Shown one piece after another: positions 42,409 to 51,102 of a DNA stretch of 64,000 bases. Position numbers and translations under genes: made by a program. Source of the stretch: Hydractinia symbiolongicarpus (lineage: Eukaryota; Cnidaria; Hydrozoa; Anthoathecata; Hydractiniidae); NCBI RefSeq assembly GCF_029227915.1, contig NC_079875.1, forward strand, positions 22,749,001 to 22,813,000, in the 5' to 3' direction. Within the stretch, counting starts at the first letter, position 1. Each line of letters opens with the position of its first letter. A model generated the notes under the pieces. It saw only the letters and a list, made by a program, of their open reading frames with translations, was not told the origin of the DNA and did not search any database.

Positions 42409-43416
42409 CTACCACTCCTTGCCATGTTCCGGGGGTACCTGAACATCTTCAGGAATAAGCATCAACTCTTCCGATACAAAACTCCTTTTAGGGCCATCTT
42501 TCAAATAATATAGCATGCGACTACCCGTCACAATACGATCCAACCTATACATCCTTTTACTCCACGAGGCGTCGTTTCACATCACCGTGCTCTTACCCGG
42601 GTTGTAGGAGGTACAAGTATAAACCATCCTCGGGTAGGGGCTTTTCCTCGGGATATTCCTTGCTTTTTGCGAGTGGTACATCATCCAGCTTGATCGCTTT
42701 GTTAGGCTTCATGTTTATCATGGTAGTCTTGGTATTATTAAGGTTTTTGACAATGGTATACAGATGCTTGACCCAGGTGCTACTAGTCTCGTTAGAGACC
42801 AACTCCTGGCCATCTTGTGGCTTGAATAGTCTTTCCACGAGGACCTTGTTGTAGCTTTCCACAAAGGCCGTGAAAGTATGGTTATATTTAGTGGTAGCCT
42901 TCTTGATCTTAACGTCCTTACCTTCCAGGAGCTTGCTCACATCTGATTTGAACTCACTACCATTGTCACATTGGAAGGTTTTGGGGTAGTGTAAGGGTCC
43001 GGCCTTGTAGATATCTTTGATCATGTCGGAGACCTTGCCGGCTTTCTTTGTTCGCAGGGGCCTCGCTACTTTGTAACGTGAGGCAACATCAATGCCTGTC
43101 AGGGTGTATTTGTATATATTGCCATATAGTTTGTCATGCGGCATGTACAACAGATCAAACGGATGCATCTGATTCGGTATTGTAATGGTAGAATGGGGAT
43201 AATCGATACGTTTTGAGCCTCGAATGTGTCGTAGCCACAAGAGTTGCCTACTAAGCCAATGTATTACCTTCTTTTTGGAGAGACTGCTCTCCTTCGCTAG
43301 TAATTTGACGGCTTTGTGGCAGGTCCACAAAGCCGTCAAATTTCTGGGGTGTAATAGATATTGCTTAGCCTATCTGCTTCCTCTTCCGTAACGATATGTG
43401 ATGATTTTTCTGACAT
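42409..43416 (-). pseudogene. Retroviral-type (rve) integrase, element 2
   Basis: The start region (MSEKSSHIVTEEEADRLSNI) is cut from the core by a palindromic insert (43302-43342). The core 43339-42593 is open and has LLYMPHDKLYGNIYK, LTGIDVASRYKVA, FQCDNGSEFKS and FVESYNKVLVERLF, the aspartate/glutamate motifs of the rve fold. The C-terminal module (LDRIVTGSRMLYYLKDGPKR ... SFVSEELMLIPEDVQVPP) continues after a stop and shift near 42590. The enzyme would mediate integration and leave the GTACA duplication. Confidence 0.88.
43302..43342. repeat. 18-bp-arm palindrome within the integrase gene
   Basis: The arms AATTTGACGGCTTTGTGG and CCACAAAGCCGTCAAATT are perfect, with loop CAGGT. The left arm is native coding sequence (CHKAVK on the minus strand). 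The right arm is an inverted repeat of it, displacing the integrase reading. Confidence 0.85.
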
Positions 43417-43448
43417 GTCTTTTTTTATATGCCAGAAAATGCACGTTG

Positions 43449-43841
43449 TTACATATTCTTGTAGGCATTGAAGCCTAGCAGGGACAGGGAGCCAAGGATG
43501 AACGTGAGTTCACCATCTTGTTGGGTTTCTAAAGGGGTGTAAAAATTCTTCAATTGCGGGGCTTTTTTGTCCGAGACGATATAAAATTGATACAATCGTC
43601 GTCCAATTCTTTTAGGCTACTGCCGGCTTTTATTTGTTTCTCCCCCTGGGTATTAAACCAGTCAAGATTTTTTTCTGTCTATTCCTGATCCATTGGGCCT
43701 GGGCTGTATTGAGCTTTTCAACGGCCTCATCGTGACGCCTGCTCACCATGCCCCGAGAGCTTGCTGAATAGATAATTAGTCCCGCTGAATGCAAGGGGGG
43801 TTTATAGCCGCACCGGCCACGATTACCGCTATGGTAGCCAT
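43449..43841 (-). pseudogene. Small membrane protein upstream of integrase, element 2
   Basis: It corresponds to 26916-27294. The minus strand starts MATIAVIVAG and ends with a hydrophobic LGSLSLLGF-like tail. In between lies basic coiled sequence (AQAQWIRNRQKK) in shifted frames. The function is unknown. Confidence 0.5.
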
Positions 43842-43845
43842 TTTA

Positions 43846-45125
43846 TTAGTACTCCACCCTATCCAGCCTACCATTCAAAATATTCAGCTGGGCATCTTGG
43901 AGGAGGTAGACGTAACATTTAAAATCACCGGTTCCATCGGCTTCTTTGGTGATATGCAGAGTGATTCCATCACTCATGCGCTGTAGTGGTCTACCACTAC
44001 CATGTAGTATCTCATCGAGGGAGCTCCGGAAGTCTACAAACAGGGCATACCTTTCATTAAAGGATTGCCCAATCGCCATGTTGGAGTTACCGCGTCTGCC
44101 AAAGATATTGACGATTTGTTCCAGATGATCCTTGGGTAACATTGCGTGAGAGTATAGTTCATTAGGTTCCCCTCGACAGTGACGCTGATCTTCTCAATTT
44201 TAGGGTTGTAAAACGTTTCGTTAACACCAGCATAGGCCTTCACTTTTCCTGGGTCTAAAAACAGTAGCAGTACACCTTTGAAGGATTTTGATGGGTTATC
44301 AATCTGGAGGTTATAGGTGGTATCAGCTTTGCTTATAGTAAGGACCTTCATTCTAAGCACTCTTTCATAGGGTAGGGCAAGTCTCGAAAATCGGGACATC
44401 ATTGCGCTTGCCAGGCCTTCATTGGTAATTTTATCGAATTCAAGTCTGATATTACTAATCTTGTATATAGCATCAGCTGGCTTGGCTCCCGTGCTCCCCG
44501 CGGCTGCCGTCCCTGCATCCTTGATGACGTCACAGTAAGGCGCGAAATTGATGATGAATTGCAACCGGTCGTACAGGACCGCTGGATATAGGGGAAGATT
44601 CCGTGTTAGCTCAAACATCTTGCCGATGGGGATGCAAAACGTGTTACCATAGGCTTTAACAATGGCTTTCTCCTTATCCGTTCCCACATGACCAGTGGCC
44701 TTGACCTGTAGGGCCCTGATTGTCCCATCATTAGTGTTAATACCCTCCAATATCAGATTATTATTGCGCTTAAACTTGGATAGCCAGAGATCCCTATACA
44801 ATGCTAGAATATTGTAATGAAAGATATTTTAAACCTCCTTATTGTTTAGAGTAATACGTAGATTCTTCACAAGACTTTTCCCTATATTCGATAGGATGGT
44901 TCTTGTTGTATTGGTGCCAGTCAGCGTCAGATCAAATAGAAGCTTGAGGCTGCCCGGGTTAACGACATCATTTTGTGGCATGTTGTGTATGTCGACATAT
45001 AGATATTCTTTTTGGTCAATGGTTGAGGGTGTATGGGAAATTTGTTCCCTTTGTCGGCGCCCCTTCATACCTAATAACTGCTTGCTCTCTGCATAAGGGT
45101 CCATCAGGATACCGTATGCGTTCAT
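43846..45125 (-). pseudogene. Candidate major capsid protein, element 2
   Basis: The frame 45125-44829 ends in an in-frame TAA, and the same frame continues to about 44170. It has LKLLFDLTLTG, FCIPIGKMFELTRNLPLY, LQFIINFAPYCDVI and IRLEFDKITNEGLASAMM, matching the element 1 protein throughout. After a frameshift near 44170, 44142-43846 reads to the end (RYALFVDFRSS ... QDAQLNILNGRLDRVEY). It contains only two visible breaks over about 425 residues. It is divergent from the coiled-coil gene. The capsid identity is inferred. Confidence 0.6.
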
Positions 45126-45164
45126 GATAATTTATTATATATAGGATGAAAATGTTGTAAATAA

Positions 45165-46515
45165 ATGGATAATCCGGTATTCACGCTTGAGGAGGATATT
45201 GGTAAGCATGATGATAAAGGCGACAAAGAGGATACCCAGCAATCAACGCATTTACCTGGAACATCGGGGACATCAACGCCGGGACAGCAGCAGGGAGGTG
45301 CGCGTAAACGATTGGGGTTGGGTATTGAGGCGCAAAGGACGGAGCTATTTCATTCGAAAATTGATAGCCTGTACACGAATCTTAGGGTTGGGCTGGGTAT
45401 GACGCCCAATGCATTACGATAAATTCCGAATTGTGGAGGGTGGTGAACTTATATTAAAGAGAGTTGTGACAGGGAAGAGATCACTACCGGAAGTAGAACT
45501 GACGTTGCAGGATGGTAATTTTCCAACCATTGGACAGCTCGAAAAGAGGCCGGGAAGTACGCGTATGAAGGTAAGTTTAGATTAACACCATAGAGACGGA
45601 CTTAGGACCTACGCGTCTGAAGGCCTTAGATTTTGATAAATATCAAACACCTAATAAAGGTAGCAGGACAGAGGCCCAGAATCTTATCAGTGATGTTAAT
45701 GTCCTTATGAATAGGGATGAGGATGATGAGAGGACCCCTTTGATAAGGCCTGATGTGATGGAGATGGAGACGATTGATAGTATTCAAAATTTTGCTCAAG
45801 ACGTTGAAGGCTATGTAGATACCTCATTTGCAGGCATTGACAATGATGCCCCCGAGGTTGATACGAGATCATTAAGGGTTGAAATTGAGACCCTTCAGAA
45901 GAATATCAGAAGGTGAGGAACGAACTTATACAATATGATAGCGACATTAGGACGAAGGAGGGTAAATTGAAAGAATTCAAAAAGAAAGCTGGGGCTAAAA
46001 GGCCTCAGGAGATTGCCAGGCTGGAGAAAGATATTGATCAATTGAAGAAGGATAAAAATGTTGCACTCGGTAAGCATGGTCTTATTTCCTCCGAAGTTTT
46101 TAAGCATCTACGGAATATTAAGTCTGAGTTGATGAAAATCGCCGGGGATGACATGCCTTTGCTTGAAAAACTTAAAACACTCTTCCGTGAACAGGGGATA
46201 ACCATAGCCAGCATCGTCTCTGCTGTAGGTCTACTAATTTCCACCATTGTCCTTGCCGTTACGGGAGGAGAGGGTGCAGCAGCAGGTGCTGCAGGGGGAA
46301 CCGCAGGGGGTGGTGAAAAAGGGTTTGTGCAAAAGCAACTTGAGAGGCTTGGGAATTTCCTAGCAGGTAAAGCAGGTGCTGCATTGCCAGGTATTATAGG
46401 TACAGCGGTCTCCTTCCTTCTAAGAGTAGCGTCAACAATCGTTACATATGCAACCAAACATTTGTATATAGCCATTACGGGAACTGCCGGGCTTGTCGTG
46501 TTATACATAAAATAA
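45165..46515 (+). pseudogene. Long coiled-coil/membrane protein, element 2
   Basis: The start lies in GTAAATAAATGG (MDNPVFTLEEDIGKHDDKGD). Two or more shifts between 45420 and 45910 break it. The frame 45913-46515 carries the coiled coil (RLEKDIDQLKKDKNV), the conserved LKTLFREQGITIASIVSAVG block, a glycine/alanine-rich stretch and a final hydrophobic helix (LYIAITGTAGLVVLYI). It matches 28630-29817 in domain order. Confidence 0.6.
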
Positions 46516-46525
46516 GCCTTATTTT
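46509..46525. terminator. Hairpin over convergent stops, element 2
   Basis: AAAATAAG / CTTATTTT, a perfect 8-bp stem around one base, overlaps the stops of both convergent genes (46515 and 46519). It is the same place as 29821-29848 in element 1. Confidence 0.55.
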
Positions 46526-47719
46526 TTTCTCAACCATATATAGGCTAAAATGAGACCAACCCCTATGGTGATTATTGAGGCCTTGGTATCCTCGTGTTGA
46601 TTTTGTGGGAGTTGTTCGGGTATGGGAGACGATGTTGTGGGGCCAGGAGGTATGGATGGTATAGCCTGTATGGTATGATCGGGTATATGGGGTGTGGTAT
46701 GCTTTGGAGGTATAGGATGCGTGTCATGTTTTTGGGGTATATATAGGTGTTTTAGCAGTATGTTTGAGGGGTGTGGCGGACGCATGCCGCACAATAGGCC
46801 TGTTATTAAGGTCAAGCCTTATACCAATCATCGCACTTGAGGATGTTGTTGTTATATCCTAGAATTTTACCCATACGCGGGTTCATGTTGGGGGGCAACA
46901 TGTACACATGGTGCATTACAGCAAAATTTACGGGCGTTCGGGCATATTGCTTTACCTTTTGAAACTCCGTAATATCATGGCTTACATTCTCCTGATGTTA
47001 AACCATGGCTTCAAATTTCTGTAGCAAAATTTGCCTTGCTGTGTAATTGTCCACATTGGATCCGATGAGAGATGCCTTGGCATCTGCCTGAGACCCAAGC
47101 AACAGGGCTACGTAGACGCGAATACTCTCACTCAGCTTGGTCAGGCTCTCTGGCGTCCGACCTTGGCTTGTGGGCATGATAAACTTGGCTCAGTCCCCAT
47201 CAACCTGGGGCCACAACCTACCATCTGTTAACGACGACATGGCAGCCTTAAACTTGTATAGGCTATTGGGTTCTGCACCATATTCGCAGCATACCTGTGC
47301 ATACCCGGATGTGGAATAGGGGTTTTTATACTGTGAGAACCCATCGTCAAAGGGCATGGGTGCCTTCATCCTTGCCAGAATACGACGCATATGATAGTAA
47401 ACGTGAAATTTGAAGATTGAGTTGATGAGTGGTACCGAGCCCGTCATGTGTTTGGCACATATGCCGCGCAATGGGTAGCGAAATTAACCTGATTATTCCA
47501 GTAGTCCAACGCTTGCCCTTTCCAATTCACATTAACAGGGTCATCAAGGTAGGTTGTTGGGACCTTTATGGCGTATTTGGTAAACTCCGGGAATACCACG
47601 CAAATATGGGAGTCTGTACTCACAAACAGGTCCTGATGTTCTAAATTTATAACACCAAGTGGTCATTCACCCCTGTTACTTTTATACTTTGCAGAGTGGT
47701 TGTATTGGTCGATGTTCAT
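46519..47719 (-). pseudogene. Candidate second virion protein with C-terminal anchor, element 2
   Basis: Frames 47719-47480, 47471-47190 and 46815-46519 are out of register. They hold the FKFHVYYHMRRILARMKAPM stretch, SQYKNPYSTSGYAQVCCEYG, then a proline/threonine-rich linker and a C-terminal helix (IITIGVGLILAYIWLRKK). This matches 29849-30954. The proline-rich linker before the anchor is longer than in element 1. Confidence 0.5.
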
Positions 47720-47737
47720 TTCTTAAAAGAAAAGGAG

Positions 47738-48383
47738 ATAAAACAACTCTATATCACCGACATAGATAAACCTACCATATTTGAAGACTACCTGGGACAG
47801 GACACCCGTATTGCTCTAAAATCGATAAGCATTAGACCCGGATGGTTGAATCTATATAGCAACAACGATATCACTATACGGAAAGTAGAACCTGATCAGA
47901 GGGTTACAAGGATTGAGATCATGAATGGCCTGTATAGGATCGAGGATATCGCGGCAATTATCAAAAGTCAGGCGGAAGATGAAATTAAACTGTTTGTATT
48001 GAAAAATTCCGTATCAGCGATGGGTATATGGTTGTGATCGGTAGGCAATTGCAAGAGCTTCTGGGATTAACCTATGATCCCGCAAAAAAATATTACACAA
48101 AGGGTGATTACGATACCATATATAGAACTGATATATACCAAAAATTAAGACTTATTTGTCCACAATTGAATGAAGACTTCTGTCTTTTGGATGGCAAAAA
48201 GTCTAAGGTTCTGGCTCTGCTTCCTACTAAGGAATTAAACGCCTGGGGGGATATGCTGACCTGGACCTTTGACATACCTTGAAGGGGTCCACTGACCATC
48301 TTGAGTTCATGCTGACAGATGTGTACCATCATGAGAAGAACGTCACGTTTTCTGACATCAAAATGCATTTACTGATAGAATAA
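47738..48383 (+). pseudogene. Candidate minor capsid/conserved protein, element 2
   Basis: The start codon aligned with 30971 of element 1 is ATA rather than ATG. The sequence goes on IKQLYITDIDKPTIFEDYLG. It shifts near 48020, has LALLPTKELNAWGDMLTWTF, then a further shift near 48282. It ends at the TAA joined to the next ATG (AATAAATG). Confidence 0.5.
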
Positions 48384-49064
48384 ATGAGTGATATCAGTAA
48401 ACTTTATCCGAGTTTGCCGAGTGCACCTGCACAGAGCTCTGATCAGGATGAAGGACAAATTCTTAGGCTGAAAAAAATAGAGGAGATAGAACAATATCTC
48501 CGGGATGAAATAAAGGAGAGGACTATTCCTCTCTTTTATTTCATCATTTATTGGCGAAAAAATTCAAGATACACAACACGTGGGTCAGGATGAGCGACCA
48601 TGGATTGCTTGGCGTGAATGTTATCACGTCGGGCTATGGGATAGGAGCTATGGCCTCAGGTATGGGGGTACCCTTGGCTTGTGCCATTGGGGGGGGGGGA
48701 GGGACTCGCGATTGCCGCCGGAATAGGGCAAGCCGGTCTTCGAAACGCTTCAAAACGTCTACGTGTTAAATCCAAAAAACATAAGGCTATAAGGCTACTC
48801 GAGAAGGCGAAATTAAACTACATCGTTGACCTGATCAGCAAGGCAATGGAAAATGGTGTTATCAGTGACCATGAGTATAGCCTAATTAGCCGTGAAAAAG
48901 AGAGGTATATGCTGCTCAAGGAGCAAATGCGGCAGCGCTTTAACAGAATCGTAAATGATATCAACGAACAGGAGAGAACCCAGTTGGTTGCCGAAGGTAG
49001 GGAGGAGGGTAAGGACAAAATTTCAAAAACGCTTCAATCTGTGCAATATGCAAGCACTATGTAG
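48384..49064 (+). pseudogene. Conserved helical/hydrophobic protein, element 2
   Basis: It has the same N-terminal motif as 31672-32316 (LRLKKIEEIEQYLRDEIKER). A quasi-palindromic insertion at 48504-48545 and a further shift near 48690 break the frame, which resumes to the end as KHKAIRLLEKAKLNYIVDLI ... QLVAEGREEGKDKISKTLQS. Confidence 0.6.
48504..48545. repeat. Quasi-palindromic insertion in the 48384-49064 gene
   Basis: GATGAAATAAAGGAGAGG (48504-48521) and CCTCTCTTTTATTTCATC (48528-48545) are inverted copies with one difference around the loop ACTATT. The second arm is a copy of coding sequence on the wrong strand. Confidence 0.8.
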
Positions 49065-49098
49065 AGTCTCCACCTGAATATAGGCCTTAATTTGTATT

Positions 49099-49131
49099 AT
49101 ATTTTATAGACCTTTTGAGTTTATAAAATGT
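49099..49131. terminator. Hairpin between convergent genes, element 2
   Basis: ATATTTTATAGAC pairs with GTTTATAAAATGT (13 bp, two wobbles) around CTTTTGA. It lies between the stops at 49064 and 49140, as does 32346-32361 in element 1. Confidence 0.6.
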
Positions 49132-49139
49132 ATGGTTTT

Positions 49140-49717
49140 CTAATCCTCGCTTAGTAACCATTTCTTTTTAAAGTCCTTGTATCGACATTCCGTAATATGC
49201 ACCTGGGGGTAGTGATTTTTACCTTGTACATTTACCGATGAAATGGCCAGGATTGCGCCGACCTGGCAGGGCTCATCGTAGGTACCGGCATACTCTGGAA
49301 TTTGGTAGTAATTGTGTCCTTGTAATATTGGAGTTTAGCATTTACATAACGATCCCTTTTTACAGGCTCTTTCGTCAGTTCCTCGGAAATCAACTCTTCG
49401 ACCTTTGACCATATTTGACGATATTTCATGATCCAGTCTAAATACTCCTCGAAATCGAGGCTCATTGCTGGTACTGCATTGGCGTTGTACCGTGTTGCCC
49501 CATGCGCAGACAAGATTTTCGGTGTTTTCAACCTCAGGGCAACCACGAGGTCTTGTGTATGATATCCCACCACATATCGTTTGTCCTTACCTCCATTGGC
49601 GGGAATAACATCCGACACCGTTAGGTATTCCACATTGATATCGTTAAGGTCTTTAAACGTAGCGGCAAAGTTGCAGAATAATTTGGTACCAACAAGCTCA
49701 TTTTCAAATTTCAGCAT
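49140..49717 (-). pseudogene. Conserved element protein, possible ssDNA-binding, element 2
   Basis: The frame 49717-49232 reads most of the protein (KDKRYVVGYHTQDLVV, YKDTITTKFQSMPVPTM). One shift near 49245 leads to SSVNVQGKNHYPQVHITECR and the stop at 49140. It matches 32686-33294 along its length but is shorter at the C-terminus. The DNA-binding role is a guess. Confidence 0.55.
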
Positions 49718-49910
49718 CTTGTTTATTGTATATTTCGAACGACTTCAGAGAATTGCATGTCATGGTACATGCACAGCCTCCTCCGTTATATGTGATATCT
49801 TCATGGTAGCAATACCAGCATAACATTTTACCACTTACCATGAACCTACGCCCGCAGGTACATTTGTCATATGCGTCGAGTACCCTTTCACAGTCATTAC
49901 AATGCTCCAT
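49704..49910 (-). CDS. Small zinc-ribbon protein (68 aa), element 2
   Basis: The frame starts in GAGTAAATGG and overlaps the next gene by 14 bases. It has CNDCERVL, CTCGRRF and CWYC plus a GGGCACTMTC end. The cysteine layout matches the 56-residue protein of element 1 at 33311-33481, including the ITYNGG motif. Confidence 0.62.
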   Translation of the reverse strand: MEHCNDCERVLDAYDKCTCGRRFMVSGKMLCWYCYHEDITYNGGGCACTMTCNSLKSFEIYNKQDAEI

Positions 49911-50080
49911 TTACTCTATCACAGTTACATTGACGATCATACTCCAGGTCATCAAGACGGTCCCGTAGGTCCTGAATCCTCTGCCTATTATACTTCTTCC
50001 TCTCCTCCCCCTGTACACATGCCAGGGTGACAAGTGCAAAGGGATAGACCCACGACAGTAAGGAAGGTCATGAAAATCAT
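49897..50080 (-). pseudogene. Small membrane protein (about 60 aa), element 2
   Basis: The start MIFMTFLTV shifts near 50050 to VYPFALVTLACVQGERKKYN, giving a hydrophobic N-terminus and a charged helix (RQRIQDLRDRLDDLEYDRQC). It overlaps the zinc-ribbon start by 14 bases. No counterpart was seen in element 1. The function is unknown. Confidence 0.4.
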
Positions 50081-50129
50081 ATTTTTCAAGCTATATTGAC
50101 AGTTAATGCACATTTTATTATAGGTCATT

Positions 50130-50146
50130 TTACAACATAGTTGTAA
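50130..50146. terminator. Hairpin after the repeat-protein gene, element 2
   Basis: TTACAAC / GTTGTAA, a perfect 7-bp stem with loop ATA, lies 15 bases past the minus-strand stop at 50161. Confidence 0.45.
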
Positions 50147-50160
50147 GATAACGTCCCCTG

Positions 50161-50442
50161 TTACATATATTTGAGCAACGGGGGATACTTTTCAACAGCT
50201 TTATTGCACATGTCCTGCGTTTTGAACCTATCAAGTCTGAGCGCAAGGGGAGACTTTTCAACAACCTCATTACATATTTCCTGCGTCTTGAACCGGTTCG
50301 GCACATACTCGAGTAAAGGGGGATCTTTTTCAACAACCTTGCTACACATGTCTCGCGTCTTGAAATGGTCCGGTACATGCCTCAGCAGCAAGGGCTCCTT
50401 TTCAACAGCCTTATTGCACATGCCCTGTGTCTTGAAACTCAT
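50161..50442 (-). CDS. DUF4116-like repeat protein B (93 aa)
   Basis: The open frame is made of four or five near-identical repeats of about 20-22 residues: FKTQGMCNKAVEKEPLLLRH, HFKTRDMCSKVVEKDPPLLEY, NRFKTQEICNEVVEKSPLAL and RFKTQDMCNKAVEKYPPLL. The pattern VP-(D/N)-x-FKT-(Q/R)-(D/E)-(M/I)-C-(N/S)-x-V matches repeats found in giant-virus proteins. The start MSFKTQ was chosen because it begins the first repeat. A role in host interaction is possible but not shown. Confidence 0.6.
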   Translation of the reverse strand: MSFKTQGMCNKAVEKEPLLLRHVPDHFKTRDMCSKVVEKDPPLLEYVPNRFKTQEICNEVVEKSPLALRLDRFKTQDMCNKAVEKYPPLLKYM

Positions 50443-50492
50443 CTTTATTATTAGTAGTATTATCTTGCAACAATTGCTGTAAGATGACGTTT

Positions 50493-50850
50493 TCAGGCCA
50501 ACCCCCAATACTTTTTGAGACCTAACTTTTCATCCTCCGAAAAGCACCAATCGATGACCCTATCTGGATGCCAGGCTACCGGAAGAAGATCCTCCTTAAT
50601 TCCGGCCTTTCCCATCTTCCTATTATAGTAGGCCTCGAGTAGTTCGAGCTCCTCATTCTCAACAACCATATCCTATATGTCCCGGGTGATAAAGTAGTCC
50701 GGCACATACCTGAGCATCCAGGGCTTCTTTGCAACAACCTGTCCGAACATATGGGGGTACATTTCAAAATACTTATTGCACATGTCTTGTGTCTTGAACC
50801 GATCCGGTACATACATGAGTGCATAGGGATCCTCGTCAACAAAATTCCCC
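50493..50850 (-). pseudogene. DUF4116-like repeat protein A (broken)
   Basis: The minus strand carries YVPDRFKTQDMCNKYFEMY and YVPDYFITRDIQDMVVEN repeats. A C-terminal part EDLLPVAWHPDRVIDWCFSE ends YWGLA. One or more shifts occur, and the N-terminus runs into the terminal inverted repeat. It lies ahead of protein B on the same strand. Confidence 0.5.
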
Positions 50851-51102
50851 TGTATGTGCGTTGATTTTTAGGGAATTGCGCTAGAAAATATTGGACCTCT
50901 TAATCTATTTTTGATGACGTCATGAGTGAATACTAGATCCTATGTAGATTAATATGAGATGGTCTTGGATGGTGCTGGATTCATAGGGGGTTTTCGTTGA
51001 CTTGCTGGATTCATAGGGGATTGTCATTGACTTGCCGTTGACTTGCTGGGGGTTGCCGTGAGGCGCACGTGACTGCGCCAATACAGACATATTCCAATCT
51101 CT
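50841..51102 (-). repeat. Right terminal inverted repeat of element 2
   Basis: It is the inverted partner of 34585-34837. It is slightly longer because its internal direct-repeat block differs by an extra partial copy. The TGACGTCA site is retained. Confidence 0.9.

Larger units (their letters stand above)
34585..51102 (+). mobile_element. Virus-like Polinton/Maverick-type element 2 (complete ends)
   Basis: It spans 16.5 kb between inverted ends that start AGAGATTGGAATATGTCTG. A 5-bp direct repeat GTACA flanks it (34580-34584 and 51103-51107). Contents are protein-primed polymerase, small membrane and zinc-ribbon genes, packaging ATPase, BRO/KilA-like regulator, integrase, candidate capsid and virion genes, and repeat proteins. 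Gene order follows element 1 except for the zinc-ribbon genes. Almost every gene has stops or shifts. No adenovirus-type cysteine protease, usual in Polintons, was found. Confidence 0.88.

Noticed and set aside
19748-51102. Assembly duplication of one element
   Set aside because: The two elements differ widely at the nucleotide level and have unrelated polymerase domains, so they are separate insertions.
19748-51102. Active virus or functional provirus
   Set aside because: Polymerase, integrase and capsid genes are all broken in both copies and element 1 lacks one end.
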